Notes: a model not told the origin generated them from the letters alone. 64,000 nt of DNA from Caulobacterales bacterium RIFCSPHIGHO2_01_FULL_70_19 (GCA_001794825.1 MGLK01000023.1:24859-88858), one strand, 5' to 3'; positions 46,327 through 55,811 are shown, counted from the first letter of the stretch. Program-made: numbers and translations.

Positions 46327-46994
46327 TATGCGTGGGCCATCTTCCGCAAGGCGTCCTCAAAGACGGAGGCCGGCTGCCCCCCGCTGATCAGCCACTTCCC
46401 CTCCACCACCACCGCCGGCACGCCGGTGATCCCGCGCGAGACCCACAGCGCCTCCGCCGCCCGCACCTCGGCGGCATGGCGCCCCTCGGCCAGCACCGCC
46501 GCCGCCTCTCCGCGGTCCAGCCCCGCCGCCGCCGCCGCATCGGCCAGCACGCGTGCGTCCGTCATCGTCCGGCCGTCGGTGAAATGAGCCCTGAACAGCG
46601 CCTCTTTCAGCGCCCTCTGCTCCGCCATCCCGATCGTCCCGGCCCAGTGCAGCAGCCGGTGGGCGTCGAAGGTGTTCCAGATGCGGCTCTCCGGCCCCAT
46701 CCGCATCCCGAACCCGGGCCAGGCCTCGGCCGCCCGCGCCGCGATCATCGCCCGGTTCCTCGCCGACTGCTCCGGCGTCGCCCCGTACTTGCGGCCGATG
46801 TGGTCGACGATGTTCTCGCCCTCGGGCGGCATCTGCGGGTTCAGCTCGAACGGCTGGAAGCGGATCTCGGCCGCGATCCCCTCCCCCTCCAGCCGCCCCA
46901 GCGCCTCCGTCAGCCCGCCCAGCCCCACCACGCACCAGGGGCAGACGATGTCGGAGACGAAGTCGATGTGGAGGGTCTTCGCGGCGGCGGTCAT
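46326..46994 (-). CDS. FrnE-type DsbA-family oxidoreductase
   Basis: 222 residues, thioredoxin fold with helical insertion. Active site CPWC (Cys18, Cys21) in VSDIVCPWCVVG, then EIRFQPFELNPQMP, WNTFDAHRLLHWA and the cis-Pro region GITGVPAVVVEGKWLISGGQ. No signal peptide, so it is cytoplasmic, as for FrnE relatives linked to oxidative stress. The last residues (FEDALRKMAHA) differ from the duplicate fragment downstream. Confidence 0.93.
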   Translation of the reverse strand: MTAAAKTLHIDFVSDIVCPWCVVGLGGLTEALGRLEGEGIAAEIRFQPFELNPQMPPEGENIVDHIGRKYGATPEQSARNRAMIAARAAEAWPGFGMRMGPESRIWNTFDAHRLLHWAGTIGMAEQRALKEALFRAHFTDGRTMTDARVLADAAAAAGLDRGEAAAVLAEGRHAAEVRAAEALWVSRGITGVPAVVVEGKWLISGGQPASVFEDALRKMAHA

Positions 46995-47050
46995 GGGCGG
47001 CGGCTCCTGTGCGGGTCCTTCATATAGGTCGGATCCCCGGGGCTTCCCCC

Positions 47051-47237
47051 GGTCGGTTCATCACAACGACCACAACGGATTCACAAGGAACACGACGGGA
47101 TCGGACCCGCGTCGGCCTTCCGCGGGCCAACGGCCCGCCTTCATGTCTCGAGGCGTCGCCCTGCGGTCGCCGCGAAGCCGCCGGCCCCGTCGTGTCCGTC
47201 GTGCCTCGTCGTGCTCGTTGTGATGAACCTGCCGACC
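47051..47237. mobile_element. MITE-like element with about 50-bp terminal inverted repeats
   Basis: The left end (47051-47099) and right end (47185-47237) are inverted copies with outer GGTCGG and a shared TTCATCACAACGA block. The inside holds no open frame of note. A partial direct copy is at 47902-48040. Confidence 0.75.
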
Positions 47238-47293
47238 GCCGCGCCGACGGCGCCCGTCTTCCCCCTTTCACCAACCCGCGTTAGCTTGACCAT

Positions 47294-47887
47294 ATGACCC
47301 AGCGCGCCCTCATCCCCGCCCTCGCCGCCCTCCTCCTCGCCGCCTGCTCGCCCGAGGCCCAGCCGCCCGCCGAGGCCCCCGCCGCCGGGGCGCCCGCGCC
47401 CGGCGTCCCGGTCCCGACCGAACTGGGCGAGGCCCTGCTGGAGGCCGACGGCTTCATGCCGGCCAATCCCGGCGGCCATGGCACGGGCCGCAAGCTGACC
47501 TTCGGCGAGGCCGAGACCGAGGTGCTCGCCTTCATCACCCGCCTGCGCGGCGAGCAGCCGCCCCGCCGCTCCTCCAACGCCGAATGCCCGGCCGGGCCGC
47601 TGACCTTCGCCGACTGGGGCGACGGCTTCCAGCTGGCCTTCGCGGACGGCAAGTTCGCCGGCTGGACCGCCGGCGAGGGCGCCCCGCGCGGCTTCTCCAC
47701 CCTCTCGGGCGTCCATGTCGGCTCCACTCTCGCCGAGCTCCGCGCCGCCCACCCCGACGTCGCCGTGCGCGAGGACACCGTCGGCCCCGAATTCTCCGTC
47801 GGCGACATCCACGGCACGCTGTCGGGAACCGGCGACGACGCGACCGTCACCACCCTGTGGGCCGGGGTCAGCTGCATCTTCCGCTGA
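47294..47887 (+). CDS. Hypothetical lipoprotein
   Basis: 197 residues. Signal peptide with lipobox LLAAC (Cys18), a Pro/Ala linker (PPAEAPAAGAPAPGVPVP), and a compact domain with GRKLTFGEAETEVLAFITRL, LTFADWGDGFQLAFADGKF, GVHVGSTLAELRAAHPD and a terminal ATVTTLWAGVSCIFR. No family recognised. It is flanked by direct copies of the MITE-like repeat. Confidence 0.75.
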   Translation: MTQRALIPALAALLLAACSPEAQPPAEAPAAGAPAPGVPVPTELGEALLEADGFMPANPGGHGTGRKLTFGEAETEVLAFITRLRGEQPPRRSSNAECPAGPLTFADWGDGFQLAFADGKFAGWTAGEGAPRGFSTLSGVHVGSTLAELRAAHPDVAVREDTVGPEFSVGDIHGTLSGTGDDATVTTLWAGVSCIFR

Positions 47888-47901
47888 CCGGGGTTTCCGC
47901 C

Positions 47902-48040
47902 GGTCGGGTCATCACAACGACCACGACGCATTCACGACGGACACCACGCCAGCGGAGCGACCTCGATCCCCCGCGGGCCGCAGACCGGCCTTCAGGCTTC
48001 AGGGCGTCGCCCTGCGGGCGCCGCGAAGGCGCCGACCCGC
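47902..48040. mobile_element. Partial second copy of the MITE-like element
   Basis: Direct-orientation match to 47051-47184, including TCATCACAACGACCAC and AGGCGTCGCCCTGCGG-type blocks. The right inverted end is missing. Confidence 0.7.
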
Positions 48041-48073
48041 CGGACGGGGGCCCTTGGGCGGGGCCGCCGGAGG

Positions 48074-48313
48074 TCAGGCCCCCGGCCGGCTCCAGCGCCG
48101 CGGGTGCGGGCGGTCGCGCAGCCGCAGCCACGGGGCCATGCCCCAGGCGATCGGGACCGCGGCGACGAAGGTCAGGCCGATCATCCACCAGACGGCGGTC
48201 AGCATCTCCGACGGGCCCAGCGGCGCGGCCAGCAGACCGACCATGCCGAGGCCGAACAGCACGGCCTGGATCATCGGCCAGATCAGGGCGGCGATGGCGA
48301 GACGGGTGCGCAT
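48074..48313 (-). CDS. Small membrane protein
   Basis: 79 residues. The ATG at 48313 has GGAGAGGA upstream. Two membrane helices (about 5-26 and 37-58: IWPMIQAVLFGLGMVGLLAA, WWMIGLTFVAAVPIAWGMAP) and a basic C-terminus (RDRPHPRRWSR). Function unknown. Confidence 0.65.
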   Translation of the reverse strand: MRTRLAIAALIWPMIQAVLFGLGMVGLLAAPLGPSEMLTAVWWMIGLTFVAAVPIAWGMAPWLRLRDRPHPRRWSRPGA

Positions 48314-48566
48314 GGGATCCTCTCCGGTTGCCCGGAGACAACGGCTTCGCGGGCCGCGCCGTTCCGCCCCGGCGGCCGCCGGGCGCCTCCGTGCGCTGGC
48401 GTACATTACTGCAAAGGTTGGACTTTCCGGCCGCGACCGGCTATCACCGCCCTACCGCGAGCCTGGCTTTCCGTCCTGAGCGCGTCGCGGCTGAGAGACA
48501 TTGGTCCACCCCCTTGCCGAGGGGTCGTTCGAACACTCCCGCTCCACCCGCCCGGAAGTGTTCGCC

Positions 48567-48761
48567 ATGTCCAAATTCAGCCTTCGCCTGCACCACCTCA
48601 CCGGCCTCTCGCCCGTCGACGAGCCCCTCGACGTCATCGACGTGGCCGAGGCCCGCGAGCTGGCCCGGGTCCGGCTGCTGCTCACCCGCGACTACAGCCG
48701 CGTCGAGTTGCGCCACCAGGACGAGGCGCTCGAGGTGCTGGAGCGCGACAGCCTGGCCTGA
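48567..48761 (+). CDS. Small protein, first of a tandem paralogous pair
   Basis: 64 residues, start with a weak GGAAG site. Shares LRLH, PVDEPLD, VAEARELARVRLLLT and a short C-terminal D(S) with the protein at 48906; the two are clearly paralogues. Likely a small alpha/beta fold, function unknown. Confidence 0.7.
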   Translation: MSKFSLRLHHLTGLSPVDEPLDVIDVAEARELARVRLLLTRDYSRVELRHQDEALEVLERDSLA

Positions 48762-48905
48762 GCCGCCCTGCGTCCGGCGACGAACACAGGATCACGGGCG
48801 TCGTGATTCGACATTCGCCTGCCACGGGTATGTGATGGAGCGTCGCGGGTCGGGGCCGCGCCCCGTCCGCCGCCCGTTTCGTCCGTTTCGGTCAGGGAGG
48901 CCGCC

Positions 48906-49097
48906 ATGTCGCGTTACACCCTGCGCCTGCACCGCGTCGGCCGCCCGCCGGTCGACGAGCCGCTGGACGCCGCCGACGTCGAGGAGGCCCGCGAGCTGGC
49001 CCGCATGCGGCTGCTGCTCACCCACGAATTCAGCTACGTCGACCTGCGCCGCCACGGCCGCCACGTCGAGGGCTTCGACCGCGACTCCGGCCTCTAG
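48906..49097 (+). CDS. Small protein, second of a tandem paralogous pair
   Basis: 63 residues, with a GGGAGG ribosome site. MSRYTLRLH, PPVDEPLDAADVEEARELAR and MRLLLTHEFSYVDLRRHGR align with the 48567 product without gaps at about 55% identity by eye. It ends one base before the convergent glycosyltransferase gene. Function unknown. Confidence 0.72.
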   Translation: MSRYTLRLHRVGRPPVDEPLDAADVEEARELARMRLLLTHEFSYVDLRRHGRHVEGFDRDSGL

Positions 49098-49098
49098 G

Positions 49099-50184
49099 TC
49101 AGGCCGCGGCCCGTTTGCGCAGCCGCGCCAGCCGCCGCAGCCGCCGCCAGAAGCGGCCCCGCTCCGGCTCGGGATAGGGCTGCAGGTTCTCGACGAACTG
49201 CTCCGCCGAGGCCCGCCAGCTGAACTTCTCGGCATAGGCCCGCACCGCCTCGCGGTCGCACTTCAGGGCCTCCAGGCAGGCCGTCTTCAGGTCCTTGTCG
49301 ATGGCCCCGGCGTTCGAGCCCGGGATGATGTCGATCGGCCCGTGCGCCGGATAGGCCGCCACCGGCGTGCCCGTGGCCATGGCCTCGAGGATCACCAGGC
49401 CGAAGGTGTCGGTCCAGCTCGGGAAGACGAACACGTCCGCGTCGCGGAAGCAGCGCGCCAGCTCCTCCCCGAACCGCGCCCCCAGGAACTTCGCTTCGGG
49501 ATACTTCTCCTCCAGCTCGGCCCGCGCCGGCCCGTCGCCGACGACGATCTTGGTGCCCGGCAGGTCCAGCGCCAGGAAGGCCTCGATGTTCTTCTCCACC
49601 GCCACCCGGCCGACGTTCAGCCAGAACGGCCGCGGCCAGTCCTTGCCGCCCAGCTGGTCGTAGATCGGCTCCAGGTCCGGGCGGAACTGCTCGGTGTCGA
49701 CGCCCCGGGTCCACGGCGAGACGTTGCGGAAGCCGTGCGCGGTCAGCTCGTCGCGCAGCGTCGGCGTCGCCACCATCAGCCGCCCCGACGGCTTGTGGAA
49801 CCACTTCATGTAGGCGTAGCCGACCTGCACCGGGATCGGGAACCGGGCCGAGACGTACTCGGGGAATTTGGTGTGGTAGCTGGTCGTGAACGGCAGCTTC
49901 CATTCCACGCAGATGCGCCGCGTGGCGATGCCGATCGGCCCCTCGGTGGCGATGTGCACCGCCTCCGGCTCGAACGCCCGCAGCCGTTCGCGGATCTCCT
50001 CCTCGGCCCCCAGCGCCAGCCGGATCTCCGGATAGGTCGGGCACGGGATGGTCTTGAACTGGCTCGGCTCGATGACCTCCACCTCATGCCCCATGGCGCG
50101 GCATTCCGCCGTGATCCGGGACAGGGTGCGGACGACGCCGTTGACCTGGGGCTCCCAGGCGTCGGTGGCCAGAACGATGCGCAT
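49099..50184 (-). CDS. Glycosyltransferase family 4 protein
   Basis: 361 residues from ATG 50184. GT-B fold: MRIVLATDAWEPQVNGVVRT, TSYHTKFPEYVSARF, VSPWTRGVDTEQF, FWLNVGRVAVEKNIEAFL, FPSWTDTFGLVILEAMATGT. This is the GT4 signature seen in alpha-mannosyl- and sulfoquinovosyl-type transferases acting on lipids. Substrate unknown. Confidence 0.9.
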   Translation of the reverse strand: MRIVLATDAWEPQVNGVVRTLSRITAECRAMGHEVEVIEPSQFKTIPCPTYPEIRLALGAEEEIRERLRAFEPEAVHIATEGPIGIATRRICVEWKLPFTTSYHTKFPEYVSARFPIPVQVGYAYMKWFHKPSGRLMVATPTLRDELTAHGFRNVSPWTRGVDTEQFRPDLEPIYDQLGGKDWPRPFWLNVGRVAVEKNIEAFLALDLPGTKIVVGDGPARAELEEKYPEAKFLGARFGEELARCFRDADVFVFPSWTDTFGLVILEAMATGTPVAAYPAHGPIDIIPGSNAGAIDKDLKTACLEALKCDREAVRAYAEKFSWRASAEQFVENLQPYPEPERGRFWRRLRRLARLRKRAAA

Positions 50185-50297
50185 GTGGGCCGGAAGGCTC
50201 CGCCGTTGATCGGGGAAACGGTCTAGCGCCTCACGGCGACCTTGGCGAGACGTCGCGCCCTCTCCCGTTCCCCCCAAAAAGGAGCTAAGGGCGCGCC

Positions 50298-53200
50298 ATG
50301 AACGCGCACGTCCCGCCCTCCGTCGCCCTGTCGCAGGACTGGGATGCTCTCGATCACGGCAAGTTCGCCGACGAGACCGCGACGGTCCGCGGCCTGCTGG
50401 AGCGGACGCCGCTCGACGCCGGCGAGCGCGCCGCCGTCGTCGCCGCCGCCGTCGACCTCGTCGAACGCGCCCGCCGCAGTCAGAAGAAGCAGGGCGTGGT
50501 CGAGAGTTTCCTGCAGGAATTCTCCCTCGGCACGCGCGAGGGCCTGGCGCTGATGTGCCTCGCCGAGGCCCTGTTGCGCACGCCCGACGAGGACACCCGC
50601 GACCGGCTCATCGCCGAGAAGATCGGCTCGGCCGACTGGGCCAGCCACCTCGGCCAGTCCGACAGCCTGTTCGTCAACGCCTCCACCTGGGGGCTGATGC
50701 TGACCGGCAAGCTGGTCGATGTCGACGAGGAGGCGAAGACCGACCTCCCCGGCTTCCTCAAGCGCATCGTCGGCCGCCTCGGCGAGCCGGTGATCCGCGA
50801 AGCGGTCGCCGCCGCGGTGCGCATCATGGGCGAACAGTTCGTGGTCGGCCGCACCATCGAGGCGGCACTGAAGCGCGCCGATCGCGAGGGCTGGCTGTGC
50901 TCGTTCGACATGCTGGGCGAAGGCGCCCGCACCGCCGCCGACGCCGAGCGCTACGAGCGCATCTACGCCGACGCCATCGAAGCGGTCGGCCGGACCGCGA
51001 AAGGCCAGGGGCCGGAAAGCGGACACGGCGTCTCGGTCAAGCTCTCGGCCCTGTCCCCCCGCTACGAGGCCGTCCAGGAGGCCCGGGTCTGGGCCGAGCT
51101 TTATCCGCGGGTGAAGCGCCTCGCCCTGATCGCGGCGAAGCACGACATCAACTTCACCATGGACGCCGAGGAATCGGACCGGCTGGCCCTGTCGCTCAAG
51201 CTGCTCGACCGGCTGGCGCACGAGCCGGAACTGGGCGACTGGAAGGGCCTCGGCCTCGCGGTGCAGGCCTACCAGAAGCGCGGCCCCGAGGTCATCCGCC
51301 GCGTCGCCGAGCTGGCGAAGTCGTCAGGCCGCCGGCTGATGGTCCGACTGGTCAAGGGCGCCTACTGGGACACCGAGATCAAGCGCGCCCAGCAGTTCGG
51401 CCGCACCGACTATCCGGTGTTCACCACCAAGGCCGCCACCGACCTCAACTACCTGGTCTGCGCGCGGCAGATGATCGAGGCGGCGCCGCACCTCTACAGC
51501 CAGTTCGCCACCCACAACGCCCACTCCCTGGCCGCCGTGCACCGGATGGCCTCCGAGCGCGGGGTGAAGATCGAGTTCCAGCGGCTGCACGGCATGGGCG
51601 AGGCCCTCTACGACGCCGCCCGCGCCGCCTTCGGGCCGGTGACGGTGCGCGCCTACGCCCCCGTCGGCGGCCATGAGGACCTGCTGCCCTACCTCGTCCG
51701 CCGCCTGCTTGAGAACGGCGCCAACTCGTCCTTCGTCCACGCCCTGCTGGACGAGCGCGTGCCGGCCGCCGCCGTCGCCGCCGACCCGATCGCCGCCGTC
51801 GAGGCCCATCCCGACCGGCACGCGAAAATCCCGACCCCCAAGGACATGTACATGGACCGCCAGAACTCGCTGGGCCGCGACTACTCCCAGGCCGCCGACC
51901 GCGAGCGGCACGCCCTCGCCCTGCAGAAGGTCGACAGCGAGAAGCTGACCTCGGGCCCGATCATCGGCGGCAAGCTGCGCGCCGGCGCCAACGCCCAGCC
52001 GGTGCTCAACCCCTTCGACACCACCCAGGTGCTTGGCCACGTCTCGGAGGCGACGGACGCCGACGTCGACGCCGCCGTCGACGCCGCCGTCCGCGCCCAG
52101 GTGAAGTGGGATCGCATCGGCGGGGCCGGCCGCGCCCCCGTGCTGCGTGCTATGGCCGATGCGCTCGAGGCCGACATGGACCGGCTCGTCGCCCTGCTGT
52201 CGCGCGAGGCGGGCAAGACGCTGAACGACGGCGTCGCCGAGGTGCGCGAGGCGGCCGACTTCTGCCGCTACTACGCCATGCTGGCCGAGCGGGACTTCGG
52301 CGGTCCGCAACCGCTGCAGGGGCCGGTCGGGGAGCTGAACGCGCTCGTCCTGCACGGCCGCGGCGTCTTCGCCTGCATCAGCCCGTGGAACTTCCCGCTG
52401 GCCATCTTCACCGGCCAGATCGCCGCGGCGCTGGCCGCCGGCAACGCGGTTCTGGCCAAGCCGGCCGAGCAGACCCCGCTGATCGCCGCCGAGGCGGTGC
52501 GCCTGTACGTCAGGGCCGGCCTCGATCCGAACCTGATCGCCCTCGTCCCGGGTCGGGGCGAGACCGTCGGCGCCCGACTGGTGGCGCATCCGGGGATTGA
52601 CGGCGTCGCCTTCACCGGCGGAACCGACACGGCCACGGCCATCAACCGCTCGCTGGCGAACCGTCCCGGACCGATCATCCCCTTCATCGCCGAGACCGGC
52701 GGGCTGAACGGCATGTTCGTCGACACCACGGCGCTGAAGGAACAGGTCGTCGACGACGTGATCCTCTCGGCCTTCGGCTCGTCGGGCCAGCGCTGCTCGG
52801 CCCTGCGCCTGCTTTACGTGCCGCAGGACTCGGCCGACGCCCTGATCGAGGGGCTGAAGGGCGCCCTGGCGGCCCAGGTGGTCGGCGACCCGTCAGATCC
52901 CTCCACCGACATCGGCCCGGTCATCGACGCCGACGCGAAGAAGATGCTCGAGGACCACCTGAAGCGGCTGGAAGGCGATGCGAGGATCGTCGCCCGCGCC
53001 GAACTGCCGGCGGGCAGCGAGAAGGGCCACCTGTTCGCCCCGACCATCGCCGAGGTGCCGACGCCCGACTATCTCGAGCGCGAGGTGTTCGGCCCCATCC
53101 TGCACGTCTGCCGCTACGACCCGGCGAAGCTGCGCGAGACCGCGGCGAAGCTGGCGGCCCGCGGCTATGGCCTGACGCTCGGCGTGCACAGCCGCATCGA

Positions 53201-53426
53201 GGCCTTCGCGGACGAGGTCGTCCGCCTCGTGCCGGCCGGCAACGTCTACATCAACCGCTCGATCATCGGCGCGGTGGTCGGCGTCCAGCCGTTCGGCGGC
53301 GAGGGCCTGTCCGGCACCGGCCCCAAGGCCGGCGGTCCGTACAGCCTGATCCGCTACGCCGCCGAAAAGGCCATCAGCAACAACATCTCCGCCCAGGGCG
53401 GCGACCCGGCCCTGCTGAACCTCTAG
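50298..53426 (+). CDS. putA: Bifunctional proline dehydrogenase / P5C dehydrogenase
   Basis: 1042 residues, the short PutA class. The N-terminal two-fifths is the FAD proline dehydrogenase barrel (VSVKLSALSPRYEA, MDAEESDRLALSL, RLMVRLVKGAYWD, FATHNAHSL, FQRLHGMGE). The C-terminal part is the aldehyde dehydrogenase (ISPWNFPLAIFTGQ, FIAETGGLNGMF, GSSGQRCSALR with Cys833). No ribbon-helix-helix domain is visible at the N-terminus, so it is probably not autoregulatory. It oxidises proline to glutamate at the inner membrane. Confidence 0.97.
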   Translation: MNAHVPPSVALSQDWDALDHGKFADETATVRGLLERTPLDAGERAAVVAAAVDLVERARRSQKKQGVVESFLQEFSLGTREGLALMCLAEALLRTPDEDTRDRLIAEKIGSADWASHLGQSDSLFVNASTWGLMLTGKLVDVDEEAKTDLPGFLKRIVGRLGEPVIREAVAAAVRIMGEQFVVGRTIEAALKRADREGWLCSFDMLGEGARTAADAERYERIYADAIEAVGRTAKGQGPESGHGVSVKLSALSPRYEAVQEARVWAELYPRVKRLALIAAKHDINFTMDAEESDRLALSLKLLDRLAHEPELGDWKGLGLAVQAYQKRGPEVIRRVAELAKSSGRRLMVRLVKGAYWDTEIKRAQQFGRTDYPVFTTKAATDLNYLVCARQMIEAAPHLYSQFATHNAHSLAAVHRMASERGVKIEFQRLHGMGEALYDAARAAFGPVTVRAYAPVGGHEDLLPYLVRRLLENGANSSFVHALLDERVPAAAVAADPIAAVEAHPDRHAKIPTPKDMYMDRQNSLGRDYSQAADRERHALALQKVDSEKLTSGPIIGGKLRAGANAQPVLNPFDTTQVLGHVSEATDADVDAAVDAAVRAQVKWDRIGGAGRAPVLRAMADALEADMDRLVALLSREAGKTLNDGVAEVREAADFCRYYAMLAERDFGGPQPLQGPVGELNALVLHGRGVFACISPWNFPLAIFTGQIAAALAAGNAVLAKPAEQTPLIAAEAVRLYVRAGLDPNLIALVPGRGETVGARLVAHPGIDGVAFTGGTDTATAINRSLANRPGPIIPFIAETGGLNGMFVDTTALKEQVVDDVILSAFGSSGQRCSALRLLYVPQDSADALIEGLKGALAAQVVGDPSDPSTDIGPVIDADAKKMLEDHLKRLEGDARIVARAELPAGSEKGHLFAPTIAEVPTPDYLEREVFGPILHVCRYDPAKLRETAAKLAARGYGLTLGVHSRIEAFADEVVRLVPAGNVYINRSIIGAVVGVQPFGGEGLSGTGPKAGGPYSLIRYAAEKAISNNISAQGGDPALLNL

Positions 53427-54148
53427 CCGTCGACGTCCTTGAGCAGGAGCATCTGGCCGATCAGCCGCTCCTTGTCGTCGGCGAAACCACAGGCGACCGG
53501 CGCCGTGTGCGGATTGCGCCAGGTGCCGAAGAGGATGTCCCACAGCGGCAGGCCATAGTTGTTCGCGTGCACGCCCCTTTCGTGGTGGACCCGATGCATC
53601 TCGGGTCGCTGCACGAGATAGCCCAGCCACCGCGGCGTCCGCAGGTCCGCGTGAGCGACGAGGTTGAAGGCGGTCACGTAGAGCAGGGCCAGCGCTGCAG
53701 CCGCCGGACCCACGCCCAGCACCACATAGGCGACGACGGCGTTCAGCAGGGCTGCCAGGAGGCCGTCGAAGGGATGGATGTAAAAGGCGGTCAGAGCTTC
53801 GACGCGGGTCGGGCTATGGTGCAGCTGGTGCACCCAGCGCCAGAGCCTGTCGCTTCTGTGGATCAGGCGATGATGCCAGTAGGCGACGAAGCTGGCGACG
53901 ACGAAGGCGATGAGGCTGCTGCTGAAAGCGTCGATCCGTCCATCGAGAGCCAGCAGCGAGTGGCCGCGTATCCAGTCGTCGAACAGCAGTCCCGCACCGA
54001 CCACCACGACAAGGTTCAGCGCGTTCAGGAAACCTGCGTAGAGCCGCCAGCGCCTGTCGCAGATCGCCCCCGAGGCGGGTGCGATCACTTCCCGCGTGAA
54101 GATCACGGAGAAAAGGGCGAAGGTGGCGAAGTAGACCAGGAACAGCAT
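53423..54148 (-). CDS. Sterol desaturase / fatty acid hydroxylase family protein
   Basis: 241 residues. The di-iron histidine boxes are complete: HHRLIH, HQLHHS and HRVHHE, with further His residues (HANNYGLP). About four membrane helices. It inserts oxygen or a double bond into a lipid substrate in the membrane; carotenoid or alkyl-lipid substrates are possible. It overlaps the convergent putA stop by four bases. Confidence 0.9.
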   Translation of the reverse strand: MLFLVYFATFALFSVIFTREVIAPASGAICDRRWRLYAGFLNALNLVVVVGAGLLFDDWIRGHSLLALDGRIDAFSSSLIAFVVASFVAYWHHRLIHRSDRLWRWVHQLHHSPTRVEALTAFYIHPFDGLLAALLNAVVAYVVLGVGPAAAALALLYVTAFNLVAHADLRTPRWLGYLVQRPEMHRVHHERGVHANNYGLPLWDILFGTWRNPHTAPVACGFADDKERLIGQMLLLKDVDG

Positions 54149-54187
54149 CGCCGGAGCATCCGCCCGGGCGAAACCGGCCGCAAGCGG

Positions 54188-54763
54188 CTATGCGTCGCCC
54201 GACGCCCACGTCTGCTCTGCCGCCGCTCTGCGGAACAGCCACGCGGACATCAGCCAGCCGATGGTGAAGACCCCGACGATGACGAAGGTGAAGTGACCGC
54301 CGATCAGGGCGACCACGGCCGTCCCGGCCTGCGCCGCCGCCGTCACGGTCATGGCGATGGCCAGCCCTCTCGCGCGGAAGCTGGCGAGGAAGGAGCCGGC
54401 AATGGCGATGAAGATGACGCCGAAGAACATCAGGTTGATGGGATCGTTCTCGCTGCCGATGATCCCCACGGCCAGGTTCGACCAGGTGATCAGAAAGGCG
54501 GTTCCAAGCGCCACCACCGCCCCGGCGCGATAGGCGAGGCTGCCGCTGGTCCGCAGGGCCAGCTCGAACACCGTCAGCGGCACGGCCAGCATGACGCCGG
54601 CGACGATGAAGTCGAAGGCGGTCCAGTCCACGTCGGCCCCCAGCCGCATGGCGACCGCCGGCGCCGCCAGCAGGGCCGAAGCCCCGACCCAGGGCAGCAC
54701 CCGCCACCAGCTCGCGCCGCGCCGCCCGCCGCCGTTCTCCGCCTGCATCGTCATGGTCTCCAT
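54188..54763 (-). CDS. Hypothetical integral membrane protein
   Basis: 191 residues with about six membrane helices, among them PWVGASALLAAPAVAMRLGA, FIVAGVMLAVPLTVFELAL and VGIIGSENDPINLMFFGVIF. The N-terminus is charged and probably cytoplasmic. GGAGATGGAG lies ahead of the ATG. No family recognised. It starts the same minus-strand run as the sterol desaturase gene and may be co-transcribed. Confidence 0.75.
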   Translation of the reverse strand: METMTMQAENGGGRRGASWWRVLPWVGASALLAAPAVAMRLGADVDWTAFDFIVAGVMLAVPLTVFELALRTSGSLAYRAGAVVALGTAFLITWSNLAVGIIGSENDPINLMFFGVIFIAIAGSFLASFRARGLAIAMTVTAAAQAGTAVVALIGGHFTFVIVGVFTIGWLMSAWLFRRAAAEQTWASGDA

Positions 54764-54908
54764 CTCCCTTGGTTGACGTCTGGAACCTCGGCCCGCCGGG
54801 CGTGAGGGTCATGAGCAAATCCTGAGCGGCCGCTGAAATCTGCGCCGAGCCGGCGCGTCAGGCCGCCGCCTCGTGGAGCCAGGCCGGTTGTGCGAGCATT
54901 GAGCCGAC

Positions 54909-55799
54909 ATGACCGGCCAGATCCGCCCGCCCCTGTCGCCCGATCCGCTGCCTGACCGGCTGGCCCGGCCCGTGCGCCGCGCCATCGCCGGCCGGGTGGT
55001 CCGGATGTTCAACGATCCGGAGAAGGGAGAGCGCCCCGTCGTGCGGCGGCCCGACGGCCTGTTCGGGCCGGATTCGGTCGCCTGGCGGGTGCACGGCGAC
55101 GTCACCGGCATGCTTGTCGGCGGCGTTTCCGGCCTGCTGCTGCAGATGCTGCATCCGGCCGTGCTGGCCGGGGTCTGGGACCACTCCAACTTTCGCGCCG
55201 ACATGCACGGCCGGCTGCGGCGCACCGCGCGCTTCATCGCCGTCACCACCTACGGCGGACGGGACGAGGCGGAGGCCGTCATCGACCGGGTGCGGCGCAT
55301 CCATGCGCAGGTCGCCGGCGTCCTGCCGGACGGCGCGCCCTACGCGGCCGACGATCCGGAGCTGCTGGCCTGGGTTCACGTCACCGAGGCGACGAGTTTC
55401 CTGAACGGCTGGCTGCGCTACGGCGAGCCCGGCATGTCCCGGGCCGATCGCGACCGCTACTTCGCCGAAATGGCCGAGGTCGGCCGGCGGCTCGGCGCCG
55501 ACCCGCTGCCCCGGACCCAGGCCAAGGCGCAGGCCCTGATCCGCGCGATGCGGCCCCACCTGCGGGTGGACGAGCGGACCCGCGAGGTGGCGCGCCTGCT
55601 GCTGTCCCGCGAGGGCGGAAATCCCGCGGCGCGGCCGTTCCGCGCCCTGGTGCTGCAGGCGGGGGTGGATCTCCTCCCCGGCTGGGCGCGGCGCATGCAT
55701 GGCCTGTCGTCGCCCCTGCCGGCCCGCCCGCTCGTGCGGACCGGGACGCGCGGAGTCGCGCGCACGATCCGCTGGGCCTTCGAGACCCCCTACCGCTGA
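54909..55799 (+). CDS. DUF2236 (MpaB-type oxygenase family) protein
   Basis: 296 residues. RRPDGLFGPDSVAWRVHGDV, LQMLHPAVLAGVWDHSNFR, TARFIAVTTYGGRDEAEAV and LAWVHVTEATSFL contain the histidines that mark this family. Members include latex-clearing and cyclic peptide oxygenases; most are uncharacterised. Substrate unknown. Confidence 0.85.
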   Translation: MTGQIRPPLSPDPLPDRLARPVRRAIAGRVVRMFNDPEKGERPVVRRPDGLFGPDSVAWRVHGDVTGMLVGGVSGLLLQMLHPAVLAGVWDHSNFRADMHGRLRRTARFIAVTTYGGRDEAEAVIDRVRRIHAQVAGVLPDGAPYAADDPELLAWVHVTEATSFLNGWLRYGEPGMSRADRDRYFAEMAEVGRRLGADPLPRTQAKAQALIRAMRPHLRVDERTREVARLLLSREGGNPAARPFRALVLQAGVDLLPGWARRMHGLSSPLPARPLVRTGTRGVARTIRWAFETPYR

Positions 55800-55811
55800 C
55801 CCCGCGCCCGC

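Noticed and set aside
45124..48080. A CRISPR array in the repeat-rich stretch
   Set aside because: The repeats are palindromes and a MITE-like pair, not regularly spaced short direct repeats, and no cas genes are nearby.
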